DNA of 7,792 nucleotides from DASUAS01 sp035763625 (GCA_035763625.1 DASUAS010000371.1:1-7792), one strand, 5' to 3'; counted from the stretch's first letter, positions 1-6,466 are shown. A program made the numbers and translations. Notes: generated from the sequence alone by a model not told the origin.

Positions 1-585
1 GCCCACGAGCGCCGCCAGCTGCTCGAGGACACGTGGTCGGAGACGGCCCGGCTCGAACGCCTGGTCGACAAGGTGCTCGAGATGGCGCGCATCCGCAACG
101 GACCGGTGATCCCCGACCGCGTGCCCATCGCACCCGTCGATCTCGTCCAGAGCGTCATCGCCCACCGGAGCCGCGCGATCGACAGCCCGCGCATCGTGCT
201 CGCGATCGATCCCGACCTCCCCGCCGTCGACGTCGACGTGCTGCTCCTCGAGCACGTCCTCGCCAACCTGCTCGAGAACGCGGCCCTCCACGCCCGGTGC
301 GACACGCCGATCGAGGTGCGCGGCGACGTGCACGACGGCCGCGTGCGCGTGGCGGTGGTCGACCGCGGCCCCGGCGTCCCCACCACCGATCGGGAGCGGA
401 TCTTCGACGAGTTCGTGCGCCGGCACGCGCCCACCGACGGCGGCGGCACCGGCTTGGGGCTCACCATCGTGCGCGCACTGGTCGAAGCGCACCATGGATC
501 GGTGTGGTGCGAAGCCACACCCGGTGGCGGGGCCACCTTCGTCGTCGAGCTCGCCCCGAGCCGCGAAGACGAGGACGTTCCGTGA
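1..585 (+). CDS. kdpD: Sensor histidine kinase, KdpD-like, C-terminal part (5' end outside window)
   Basis: This is the last 194 residues of a membrane-sensor-type histidine kinase; the reading frame is open from base 1, so the gene starts upstream. Visible are the second helix of the dimerisation domain (residues about 1-33) and a complete HATPase domain: N box NLLENA (N89, N93), G1 box DRGPGVP (121-127), F box IFDEF (134-138) and G2 box GGGTGLGL (147-154). The phosphorylated histidine and all sensor domains are missing from the window. The wording around the boxes and the ending GGGATFVVEL resemble KdpD, which controls high-affinity potassium uptake; that assignment comes from remembered family patterns plus the KdpE-like partner. 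The stop codon overlaps the regulator's GTG start (GTGA), indicating translational coupling. Whether kdpFABC lies upstream cannot be seen, so another OmpR-class kinase remains possible. Confidence 0.85.
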   Translation, partial: AHERRQLLEDTWSETARLERLVDKVLEMARIRNGPVIPDRVPIAPVDLVQSVIAHRSRAIDSPRIVLAIDPDLPAVDVDVLLLEHVLANLLENAALHARCDTPIEVRGDVHDGRVRVAVVDRGPGVPTTDRERIFDEFVRRHAPTDGGGTGLGLTIVRALVEAHHGSVWCEATPGGGATFVVELAPSREDEDVP

Positions 586-1280
586 ACGCGGTGTTGCTGG
601 TGGAAGACGACCGCACGCTGCGCCGCGCGCTGCGGGCCAGCTTCCGCAACTGGAAGTTCGACGTGACCGAAGCGGGGAGCGGGGAGGAGGCGCTGAGCCT
701 CGCATCCGGCGTCGCGCTCGACCTCGTCGTGCTCGATCTGACCCTGCCCGGGATCGACGGGCTCGAGACGCTCCGGCACCTCCGGACCTTCTCCGACGTC
801 CCCGTCGTGGTGCTGACCGTGCGCGACAGCCTGCGCGACAAGGTCGCCGCGCTCGACTCCGGTGCCGACGACTACGTCGTGAAGCCGTTCGAGCCCGACG
901 AGCTGCTCGCCCGCTCCCGCGCCCACCTGCGCCGTGCGAGCGCGGAGGGCATCCGCTCGTCGACGGTGCGCGCGGGCGACGTCGTCATCGACATGGCTCG
1001 GCGTCGCGTGACGTGGCGAGGAGAGCCGGTGCCGCTCACGCCCACGGAGCTCCGTCTCCTCGAGGTCCTCCTGCAGCACCGGGGAAGGTTGGTCACCCGC
1101 GAGCAGCTCCTGCGAGCCGTGTGGGGCTCGCAGGCACCGAGCGATCGCGGCCGCATCCGGGCGTTCATGGTCCACCTGCGCCGCAAGCTGCACGACGACG
1201 CCGCGCGCCCTCGCGTGATCCTCACCGAACCCGGGATCGGATACCGGTGGATCGGCGACGACGAGGAGCTCGACGACTGA
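582..1280 (+). CDS. kdpE: Two-component response regulator, OmpR/KdpE family
   Basis: A complete 232-residue DNA-binding response regulator. The receiver domain (about 1-118) has the acidic pair D9/D10, the phospho-acceptor D52, T79 and K101 in the KPF motif. The C-terminal winged-helix domain (about 126-228) ends with the KdpE-like stretch ILTEPGIGYRW. LTVRD near residues 78-82 and GADDYVVKPF are also typical of KdpE. The GTG at 582 is chosen because it starts the protein exactly before the first receiver strand, overlaps the kinase stop, and has GAGGA at 571-575 with a 6-base spacing. Longer readings of the same frame run through the kinase gene and are low-complexity Arg/Pro-rich shadows. 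It should be phosphorylated by the upstream kinase. Potassium (kdp) targets are expected for the family, but the next operon downstream is for ammonium, so the true regulon is open. Confidence 0.92.
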   Translation: MNAVLLVEDDRTLRRALRASFRNWKFDVTEAGSGEEALSLASGVALDLVVLDLTLPGIDGLETLRHLRTFSDVPVVVLTVRDSLRDKVAALDSGADDYVVKPFEPDELLARSRAHLRRASAEGIRSSTVRAGDVVIDMARRRVTWRGEPVPLTPTELRLLEVLLQHRGRLVTREQLLRAVWGSQAPSDRGRIRAFMVHLRRKLHDDAARPRVILTEPGIGYRWIGDDEELDD

Positions 1281-1339
1281 CCGACTGGCGTCCGACGACG
1301 AGCCGTCAGACGCGCGTCATCACTGCGAATACTTCCGTG

Positions 1340-1382
1340 CGGTTCATCAGATTTACGAAAGGGAACCGTGAGGCTTCCGTAA
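1340..1382 (+). repeat. Two interleaved inverted repeats (pseudoknot-compatible) upstream of amt
   Basis: Repeat A is CGGTTC (1340-1345) with GAACCG (1363-1368), extendable by two G-U pairs outward. Repeat B is TTACGAAAG (1353-1361) with CTTCCGTAA (1374-1382), eight of nine positions complementary. The 5' arm of B lies in the loop of A, and the 3' arm of A lies in the loop of B. In RNA this order is that of an H-type pseudoknot with connectors of 7, 1 and 5 bases. A direct repeat CTTCCGT (1332-1338 and 1374-1380) also spans the element. In DNA these could instead be overlapping operators. No match to a riboswitch class was recognised. The repeats are directly visible; any function is inferred and chance is not excluded. 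Confidence 0.45.
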
Positions 1383-1432
1383 TCCCCGGTTGACCCCGTG
1401 GAGACGCGGCGTTCTCGACCCCTCTTTACGTT

Positions 1433-1474
1433 CTCCCTGGCGCTCGCACCGGGCGCGGGGGACGGCGAAGGGAG
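1433..1474 (+). promoter_or_regulatory. amt ribosome binding site with an upstream complementary anti-SD
   Basis: AGGGAG at 1469-1474, five bases before the GTG at 1480, is the Shine-Dalgarno sequence that decides the amt start. CTCCCT at 1433-1438 is its exact 6-base complement, with a 30-base intervening segment, so the transcript could fold to hide the ribosome binding site. The pairing is seen in the sequence. Its use in control is inference, and short complements are not rare in such GC-rich DNA. Confidence 0.4.
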
Positions 1475-1479
1475 CCGGG

Positions 1480-3093
1480 GTGTCGAGAGCCAAGAAGGTC
1501 TTCCTGCTGGCGTTGGTCACGCTCGTCGCGATGATCGTGATCGGTCAGGTCGGCCACCACGCCGACCCGGGCGGGACCAAGACCGGGAACGTGTCGGACT
1601 ACCTGGCCGCCACCGGCCAGTCGAAGGTCACGCTGTCGCAGCAGGGCATCAACCGGCTCGCCAACGAGACCGGACACCTCCGGATCTCGATCAACTTCAC
1701 CTGGCTGCTCATCACGGGCTTCCTGGTGCTGTTCATGCAGGTCGGGTTCGCGCTGCTCGTCACCGGTCTGACGAGAGCGAAGAACGCCGGTCACATGATG
1801 ATGATGAACCTCTCGTCGTTCGTGATCGCGCTGCTGGCGTACTACGCGATCGGTTTCGCGTTCCAGTTCGGCGGCGTCGCGCCGGTCGCCAACATCGGTG
1901 GTGCCGGGCCACTGAGCTCGCTCATCGGGCACGGCAACGCGGGCCTGCTCGGTCTGCACGGCTTCTTCCTGCAGACCGGCAACACCTACGACGTCGGCGT
2001 GATGGCGTTCTTCCTCTTCCAGGTCGTGTTCATGGAGACGGCGGGCTACATCATCATCGGCGCCATCGCCGAGCGCGTCACGTTCGCCGGGTTCATCTTC
2101 GCCGAGATCGCGATGGGTGCGGTCATCTACCCGATCTACGGGATGTGGGTGTGGGGCGGTGGGTGGCTCGCACACCTCGGCCAGTCGCTCGACCTCGGGC
2201 ACGGCGCAGTCGACTTCGCCGGATCGGGAGTGGTGCACGCGACCGGAGGCTGGGCGGCACTCGCGCTCGCCATCATCCTCGGGCCCCGCATCGGCAAGTA
2301 CCGAAAGGACGGCAGCGTCCGGGCCTTCCCGGGACACAACCTGGGTTACGTCGTGCTCGGCACGCTCGTGCTCACGTTCGGCTGGATGGGGTTCAACCCC
2401 GGATCGACCTTCGGTGCCACCGACCTGCGCATCGCGGTCGTCGCGGTGAACACGCTCCTCGCGGCGTCCGCGGGCGCGGTGACCGCGATGGCGTGGACGA
2501 ACGCGAAATGGGGGAAGCCCGACATCTCGATGAGCTGCAACGGCATGCTCGCCGGTCTGGTCGCGATCACCGCACCGTGCGCATTCGTGGCGCCGTGGGC
2601 GTCGATCGTCATCGGCATGATCGCCGGCTTCCTGGTCTGCTACAGCGTCGGGTGGTTCGACAACGTCTTCAAGGTCGACGACCCGTGCGGCGCGATCTCC
2701 GTGCACGGCATGTGCGGGCTCTGGGGCGTGCTCGCGGTCGGTCTCTTCGCCGACGGCACGTACGGCCAGCTCTGGAACGGCGTGCCCGGCACGGTGAAGG
2801 GCCTCTTCTACGGCGACGGCGGCCAGCTCGTGGCGCAGGTGATCAGCGCGGTGGTCGGCTTCATCTGGGCCTGGGGCGTGACGTACCTCATCTTCATCGT
2901 CATCCGCCGCTGGGTGAAGCTCCGCGTCGACCCCGACGTGGAGATCGCCGGCCTCGACGAAGCCGAGTTCGGCCAGTTCTGCTACCCCGACTTCGTGCTC
3001 CGCGCCGAGACCGACCTCGGTGTCACGCACGAGCTCGACGCCCCGAGCGGCACGACACCGACCGGCGACGGCACGACCGTCGGTGCGAGCTGA
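1480..3093 (+). CDS. amt: Ammonium transporter, Amt family (atypical long N-terminus)
   Basis: A 537-residue integral membrane ammonium channel (Amt/MEP/Rh family), which works as a trimer in the cytoplasmic membrane. The pore twin histidines are H253 in DFAGSGVVH and H409 in ISVHGMCG. The conserved Asp is D245, and a gate phenylalanine (F184, in VFMETAG) is present before the GAIAER motif. Long hydrophobic helices run throughout from about residue 72. The tail near residues 484-505 (DVEIAGLDEAEFGQF) matches the cytoplasmic C-terminal region through which Amt proteins respond to PII. GTG at 1480 is preferred for its AGGGAG site and because a hydrophobic segment (7-24) follows; a TTG at 1390 would add 30 basic, non-hydrophobic residues. 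The protein is about 100 residues longer than common Amt proteins. The extra parts are a signal-like helix, a linker of about 45 polar residues, and a Gly/Thr-rich C-terminal tail. RAKNAGHMMMMN marks a subclass distinct from E. coli AmtB. glnK follows after 39 bases, so it is very likely co-transcribed. Confidence 0.95.
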   Translation: MSRAKKVFLLALVTLVAMIVIGQVGHHADPGGTKTGNVSDYLAATGQSKVTLSQQGINRLANETGHLRISINFTWLLITGFLVLFMQVGFALLVTGLTRAKNAGHMMMMNLSSFVIALLAYYAIGFAFQFGGVAPVANIGGAGPLSSLIGHGNAGLLGLHGFFLQTGNTYDVGVMAFFLFQVVFMETAGYIIIGAIAERVTFAGFIFAEIAMGAVIYPIYGMWVWGGGWLAHLGQSLDLGHGAVDFAGSGVVHATGGWAALALAIILGPRIGKYRKDGSVRAFPGHNLGYVVLGTLVLTFGWMGFNPGSTFGATDLRIAVVAVNTLLAASAGAVTAMAWTNAKWGKPDISMSCNGMLAGLVAITAPCAFVAPWASIVIGMIAGFLVCYSVGWFDNVFKVDDPCGAISVHGMCGLWGVLAVGLFADGTYGQLWNGVPGTVKGLFYGDGGQLVAQVISAVVGFIWAWGVTYLIFIVIRRWVKLRVDPDVEIAGLDEAEFGQFCYPDFVLRAETDLGVTHELDAPSGTTPTGDGTTVGAS

Positions 3094-3132
3094 CACCCCG
3101 TTGCCGCGGAAGACGAGGAGGAACACGCGCTC

Positions 3133-3471
3133 ATGAAGCTGATCATCGCCGTCATCAAGCCGTTCAAGATCGACGAGGTGACCGACGCGCTCAACGAGAT
3201 CGGCATCTCCGGGATCACCATCTCGGAGGTGCGCGGTCACGGCCGCCAGAAGGGCCACACCGAGGTCTACCGAGGGGCCGAGTACCACATCGCGTACATC
3301 CCGAAGCTGCGCCTGGAGCTGGTGGTGGACGACGCCGACGCCGATCGCATCGTCACCGCGATCATGGACAACGCGCGCACGGGCACGATCGGCGACGGCA
3401 AGTTCTGGATCCTCCCGATCGAGACGCTCGGTCGCATCCGCACCGGGGAGCTGGGCAGCGATGCGCTCTGA
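3133..3471 (+). CDS. glnK: Nitrogen regulatory PII protein (GlnK/GlnB)
   Basis: A 112-residue PII signal protein, the usual family length, cytoplasmic and trimeric. It binds ATP/ADP and 2-oxoglutarate and reports nitrogen status to Amt and other targets. The T-loop (about 37-55) carries Y51 in the motif EVYRGAEYH, the residue modified by uridylylation or, in actinobacteria, adenylylation. Q39 and K58, used in 2-oxoglutarate binding, are present. The nucleotide-binding signature TGTIGDGKFW (83-92) with K90, R101 and R103 is intact. The ATG at 3133 gives the canonical MKLIIAVIKP beginning and has AGGAGGA at 3116-3122, about 10 bases away. Linkage to amt supports GlnK rather than a glutamine-synthetase-linked GlnB. 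The usual actinobacterial third gene, glnD, is not next; a small unknown gene overlaps the 3' end by 11 bases. Confidence 0.96.
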   Translation: MKLIIAVIKPFKIDEVTDALNEIGISGITISEVRGHGRQKGHTEVYRGAEYHIAYIPKLRLELVVDDADADRIVTAIMDNARTGTIGDGKFWILPIETLGRIRTGELGSDAL

Positions 3472-3913
3472 CCGGACCGAGGACCCGTACCGGCGTCGAC
3501 TCCGCGCGCACGCCGCCGCCGAGCTCGAGCGGGGCGAGCGCATCGTCGCGATGCTGCCCTTCGCGTCGGTGCCGAAGCTTCCACGCCAACCCGGCGGCCG
3601 GACGGGGAAGGTCCGCTTCGGCATCCACCAGTCGTGGCGTCGCTACCGCCCGTGCGTGGTGACGGACCGTCGGCTCCTCGTCTTCGACAGCGGGCGCGCG
3701 CCGAACGCGCGCGTCCTGCTGGGCGCGTTCCCACTCGCGGAAGTCGCGATGGGTCCATTGGGCATCGCCCGCTTCGGCGCGACGTCCTTCGACCTCACGC
3801 TGCCCGGTCTCGGCGACGTGCCGTTCGAGACCGGCCGGCGCGAAGCCGACGACGTCGTCGTGTTGCAGCGCGCGCTCTCGACCCGCGCCGCCCCGGGTCA
3901 GGCGATCTTGTAG
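3461..3913 (+). CDS. Conserved-looking protein of unknown function in the amt-glnK operon
   Basis: A 150-residue soluble protein with no signal peptide or membrane helix. The first 30 residues are a charged Arg/Glu/Ala helix (RRRLRAHAAAELERGERIV). The middle holds a basic stretch (39-63) with GIHQSWRRYRP, then CVVTDRRLLVFDSG (65-78) and alternating hydrophobic strands to about 125. The TDRRLLVFD pattern resembles strands in bacterial PH-like or GRAM-like domains, which often bind lipids or serve as protein platforms. This is a resemblance only, not an identification. The ATG at 3461 lies inside glnK and overlaps it by 11 bases, with GGGGAG at 3445-3450, so translation is probably coupled to PII. 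The 3' end overlaps the convergent amidohydrolase by 16 bases. Base composition and residue use look like a real gene, and the co-directional overlap is the best support. A role in nitrogen signalling is inferred from position alone. Confidence 0.75.
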   Translation: MRSDRTEDPYRRRLRAHAAAELERGERIVAMLPFASVPKLPRQPGGRTGKVRFGIHQSWRRYRPCVVTDRRLLVFDSGRAPNARVLLGAFPLAEVAMGPLGIARFGATSFDLTLPGLGDVPFETGRREADDVVVLQRALSTRAAPGQAIL

Positions 3914-5124
3914 CCCTGCGCGCCGCGGATGAGCGCCATGTTCGGGTTCTCCGGGAGCTCGGTGAGCGGCTGCGACACCTCGCCCACCGTCGGCCCGTAC
4001 CGGTCGGCCAGGGGCTTCAGCGCCGCGAGGTCGAAGTCGTAGAGCTTCGCCGCGTTGCCGCCGAGGATCCGCTGGAGCTCGGTGGGGTCGACGCCGTGGA
4101 ACACCTGGCGCAGGTGCTCGGTGGTGAACGGGCCGGTGCCCTCGTCGTGGGGGTAGTCGCTCCCCCACATGAAGCGCTCCTCCCCCATCACCTCGCGGGC
4201 GGCCGCGTCGGCCGGCCCGGGCTGGCTCGCCGCGACCCAGCAGCTCTGGTTGAAGTACTCGGTGGCCGAACGATCGAGCGCGTTCTCCTTCGTGTACTTC
4301 AGCTCGCCGATCTCGCCCTTCTTGACGTTGGCGATGATGCCGTCGAGCTGCTTGAGCAGCGGCGGGATCCACGCCGCGCCCATCTCGGTCATCACGAACT
4401 TGAGGCGCGGGTAGCGCTCGAACACGCCGCCGAGCGTCAGATGGACGAACGGTCGCTGCGAGTAGAACGGCACCTCGCTGATCATGATCATCGGGACCGA
4501 GGCGTACCGGCCGTAGTCGGGTGAGCCGGTGCCGCCGTGCGCGTTCACCGGGATCTCCAGGTCCTGCAGCACGGCCCAGAGTCGGTCGTACTCGGGGTCG
4601 TAGAGCGGCTTCACCCACTTCACGTCGGGCGGGATGTTCGGGAGCAGCACGCCACCGCGCAGGCCGTGCTCCTTGATCCACTTCGCGTCCTCGATCGCGT
4701 CGTCGATGTCGTTCAGGAAGATCTGGCCGATTCCGGCGCGCCGCTCGGAGAAGTGCGAGCAGAAGTCGACCATCCAACGGTTGTGGGCCTGGATGCCGGC
4801 GCGTCGGTGCGCGTAGTCGTCTGCGGTGGCGGGCGGCGCGAAGAGCACGAAGCTCGGGAAGAACGGCGGGACCGTGTTGGGGAAGATCACCTCGCCGACG
4901 ACGCCGTCGCGCTCCTGGTCGGCGTTGCGCCGCTCGTCGTCCCAATTGCGCACGCGCAGGCTGGTGTCGCGCAGGTCCTTCCAGGGATTCTTGTACTTGT
5001 CACGCCACGCGTCGAAGTCGGCGACGTACTCCTTGGCGAGGTACTCGCGGTAGGTCTCGTGGTTCGCGCCGGCATGCGTGTCAGCCGAGATGAGCGTGTA
5101 GTGGTCGGTCGTCGCCATGGCCAT
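3898..5124 (-). CDS. Metal-dependent amidohydrolase (amidohydrolase-2 / ACMSD-like superfamily)
   Basis: A 408-residue cytoplasmic TIM-barrel hydrolase or decarboxylase of the amidohydrolase-2 class. Likely metal and catalytic residues are D15 and H17 in SADTHAG (replacing the classic HxH), H196 in VNAHGGTG, H228 in FVHLTLGGVFERYP, E247 in MTEMGAAW and D323 in WGSDYPHDEGT. The last motif is the hallmark final barrel Asp. Relatives include ACMSD, gamma-resorcylate decarboxylase and many unassigned actinobacterial proteins; the substrate cannot be told from sequence. The first ATG (5122-5124) is chosen because GGGGGA (5130-5135) sits 5 bases upstream. A second ATG two codons later (5116-5118) is possible. 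The frame stays open further upstream to 5862, but that part reads through ltrA in another frame and is a shadow. It lies 71 bases after ltrA on the same strand, so they may form an operon. A tryptophan- and proline-rich segment at about 37-100 lies between the first barrel strand and the rest. Confidence 0.9.
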   Translation of the reverse strand: MAMATTDHYTLISADTHAGANHETYREYLAKEYVADFDAWRDKYKNPWKDLRDTSLRVRNWDDERRNADQERDGVVGEVIFPNTVPPFFPSFVLFAPPATADDYAHRRAGIQAHNRWMVDFCSHFSERRAGIGQIFLNDIDDAIEDAKWIKEHGLRGGVLLPNIPPDVKWVKPLYDPEYDRLWAVLQDLEIPVNAHGGTGSPDYGRYASVPMIMISEVPFYSQRPFVHLTLGGVFERYPRLKFVMTEMGAAWIPPLLKQLDGIIANVKKGEIGELKYTKENALDRSATEYFNQSCWVAASQPGPADAAAREVMGEERFMWGSDYPHDEGTGPFTTEHLRQVFHGVDPTELQRILGGNAAKLYDFDLAALKPLADRYGPTVGEVSQPLTELPENPNMALIRGAQGYKIA

Positions 5125-5195
5125 GGCAGTCCCCCAAGGAATCGTCCAGCGTCCGCTTCCCTTTGTACCCCAGGCCGACGCGGCCGAGCGAAGCC

Positions 5196-6353
5196 TCAGG
5201 ACGCGGCCAGGACGCGCGTGCGCCGCCGCAGGACGGCCGCGGCGGCCGCCTGCCCGAGGCAGACGAGCGCGAGCACGAGGGCACCGCCGTCGGCGCTGAT
5301 CCACCCGGTCTGCCAGGTGACGACCGCGGCCACGGCGACCAGGGCGGCGACGCCGAGCCGCAGCACGACGAGACCGCGCTGGGGTGCCCGTCGGCTGCAC
5401 ACGCCGATGACCGCGAGCCCGACCAGCACGCCCACGAGCGGCACGGTGAGGAGCAGCGACGTGTCGTCGCTCAACGTCGAGCCGAGCTCGTACCCCAGCA
5501 CCTTGCCGTAGCCCACCGCCGCCGCGACCAGCGAGAGCTGCACCACGAGGTGCCCGAGCAGCCACCCCGCCGTGCGCAGCGGCTCGGGGCGTACGCCCGC
5601 GCCGGGCACGTCGTCGAAGTACGCCCACCACACGCCGAAGACGAACACGAACATCGTCACCAGCACGGTCAGGTCGATGCCGTCGAGGGTTCCGTCCGCG
5701 GCCAGCAGCGACACCTTCACGAACGACTCGCCGCACACGATGATGGTGAGCAGACCCAGCCGTTCCACGAAGTGGTGCTCGTCGAACGCCACGTGCAACC
5801 CTTCGCGGCCGAAGCGGAACCCCAGGGTCGGCCACGCGAGCAGCAGCGTGCCGACGCTCCACAGCGCGATGCGCCCTGCGTCGGGGGTGAACACGCTGAG
5901 CAGGATCGGCACCGCTGCCGCGAAGTACTGGTTGCGACGCGTCGCGGCAAAGCGGCTCGAGTCATCGTGACGCAGAGCCGCACACCCGTACATCACCGCC
6001 ACGTCGAGGGCAAGCAACCCGTAGGTCACCGAGATCAGCTCCGGGTGCGCGCCGAAGCCGTCACCGACGGCGAGCGCGTTGACGGTGAGGAGCAACATCT
6101 GCACGAGGACGAGGCCGCGTTGCACCGCGTCGTCCTCGCGGTAGCGGTTGGCGTGCAGCGTGGTTGCCACCCAGATCAGCCACATCGCCACGAAAGCCGC
6201 GTCGACCGCGCCGATGCGGCTGAGGTCGGGGTCGAGGCTGATGGCGTCGCTGAACGTGACGACCGCGGCGACGAACACCAGGTCGTAGAACAGCTCGAGC
6301 CATCCCACCGGGCCGCTCGTGCGCATCACGCCGATCGGTTGCTCGGTGTCCAT
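5196..6353 (-). CDS. ltrA: LtrA family (low temperature requirement protein A) membrane protein
   Basis: A 385-residue polytopic membrane protein with about ten hydrophobic segments. The family signature is clear. It starts with the motif PVGWLELFYDLVFVAAV (15-31, with E20 and D24). In the middle it has EHHFVERLGLLTIIVCGESF (192-211, with H193/H194, E197, R198 and E209), where acidic residues and histidines lie at a membrane boundary. The family is named from a Listeria mutant that failed to grow in the cold; its biochemical function is not established. The ATG at 6351-6353 is chosen because GAGGGAG lies just upstream and the signature begins 14 residues later. An internal ATG (6324-6326) and an upstream GTG (6405-6407) are alternatives. 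The C-terminus ends in an Arg-rich stretch (RRRTRVLAAS), consistent with a cytoplasmic end. It faces away from the binding-protein gene and precedes the amidohydrolase. Confidence 0.92.
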   Translation of the reverse strand: MDTEQPIGVMRTSGPVGWLELFYDLVFVAAVVTFSDAISLDPDLSRIGAVDAAFVAMWLIWVATTLHANRYREDDAVQRGLVLVQMLLLTVNALAVGDGFGAHPELISVTYGLLALDVAVMYGCAALRHDDSSRFAATRRNQYFAAAVPILLSVFTPDAGRIALWSVGTLLLAWPTLGFRFGREGLHVAFDEHHFVERLGLLTIIVCGESFVKVSLLAADGTLDGIDLTVLVTMFVFVFGVWWAYFDDVPGAGVRPEPLRTAGWLLGHLVVQLSLVAAAVGYGKVLGYELGSTLSDDTSLLLTVPLVGVLVGLAVIGVCSRRAPQRGLVVLRLGVAALVAVAAVVTWQTGWISADGGALVLALVCLGQAAAAAVLRRRTRVLAAS

Positions 6354-6466
6354 CCACTCCCTCGTCGCGTCCGGCCAAGCGTCACAGCGGCGTTCGGGTG
6401 CCGCCACGACGTGCCGATGGCCTGCGATACTCGCCGATCTCCAGGGCTTGGGAAGGGATCTTCGTC
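6354..6466. promoter_or_regulatory. Divergent promoter region between ltrA and the binding-protein gene
   Basis: This 113-base gap must hold the promoters of both divergent genes. For the rightward gene, TGCGATACT at 6423-6431 resembles an extended -10 element (GATACT, with TG one base before it) about 35 bases upstream of the ATG. No good -35 is present at the expected distance. The rightward ribosome binding site GGAAGGGA (6451-6458) is strong. On the other strand, GAGGGAG next to the ltrA start serves as the ribosome binding site. No operator palindrome stands out. Confidence 0.4.

Larger units (their letters stand above)
1281..1479 (+). promoter_or_regulatory. Intergenic region and probable leader upstream of the amt-glnK operon
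   Basis: There are 199 bases without a convincing gene between the regulator stop and the amt start. The part from about 1315 to 1385 is near half A+T, in contrast with the GC-rich surroundings, as expected for a promoter or operator. TTGACC at 1390-1395 could be a -35 element and TACGTT at 1427-1432 a -10 element, but they are 31 bases apart and so are not a pair. No GlnR-type (GTNAC-n6-GAAAC) or AmtR-type box could be read with conviction. No strong rho-independent terminator follows the regulator. GCGTC at 1288-1292 and GACGC at 1309-1313 form only a weak 5-bp inverted repeat without a T run. Repeats inside the region are listed separately. Confidence 0.6.

Noticed and set aside
1288..1313. 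Possible rho-independent terminator after the response regulator
   Set aside because: Only a 5-bp stem (GCGTC/GACGC) with a 16-base loop and no T run.
1315..1395. GlnR or AmtR binding box, or glutamine riboswitch, ahead of amt
   Set aside because: No convincing GTNAC-n6-GAAAC or AmtR-like palindrome was found. The short resemblance of CGGTTCATC to the start of the glutamine riboswitch lacks the rest of the conserved core.
1390..1479. Earlier amt start at TTG 1390
   Set aside because: It would add 30 basic residues before the hydrophobic leader and has no good ribosome binding site, whereas GTG 1480 does.
3089..3132. Separate promoter or small gene between amt and glnK
   Set aside because: The gap is only 39 bases and holds just the glnK ribosome binding site.
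1426..3624. Very long minus-strand open frame (732 residues) opposite amt, glnK and the unknown gene
   Set aside because: It is rich in Arg, Asp, His and Glu with no domain-like pattern and lies antisense to well-recognised genes; GC-rich codon bias keeps this frame free of stops.
1398..3662. Long plus-strand frame (754 residues) overlapping amt in another frame
   Set aside because: It is Arg/Pro/His-rich low-complexity sequence, and the overlapping frame encodes a clear Amt and PII.
3362..4945. Minus-strand 527-residue frame overlapping the amidohydrolase
   Set aside because: The composition is a frame-shifted shadow (Arg-Arg runs, no motif); the neighbouring frame has all amidohydrolase motifs.
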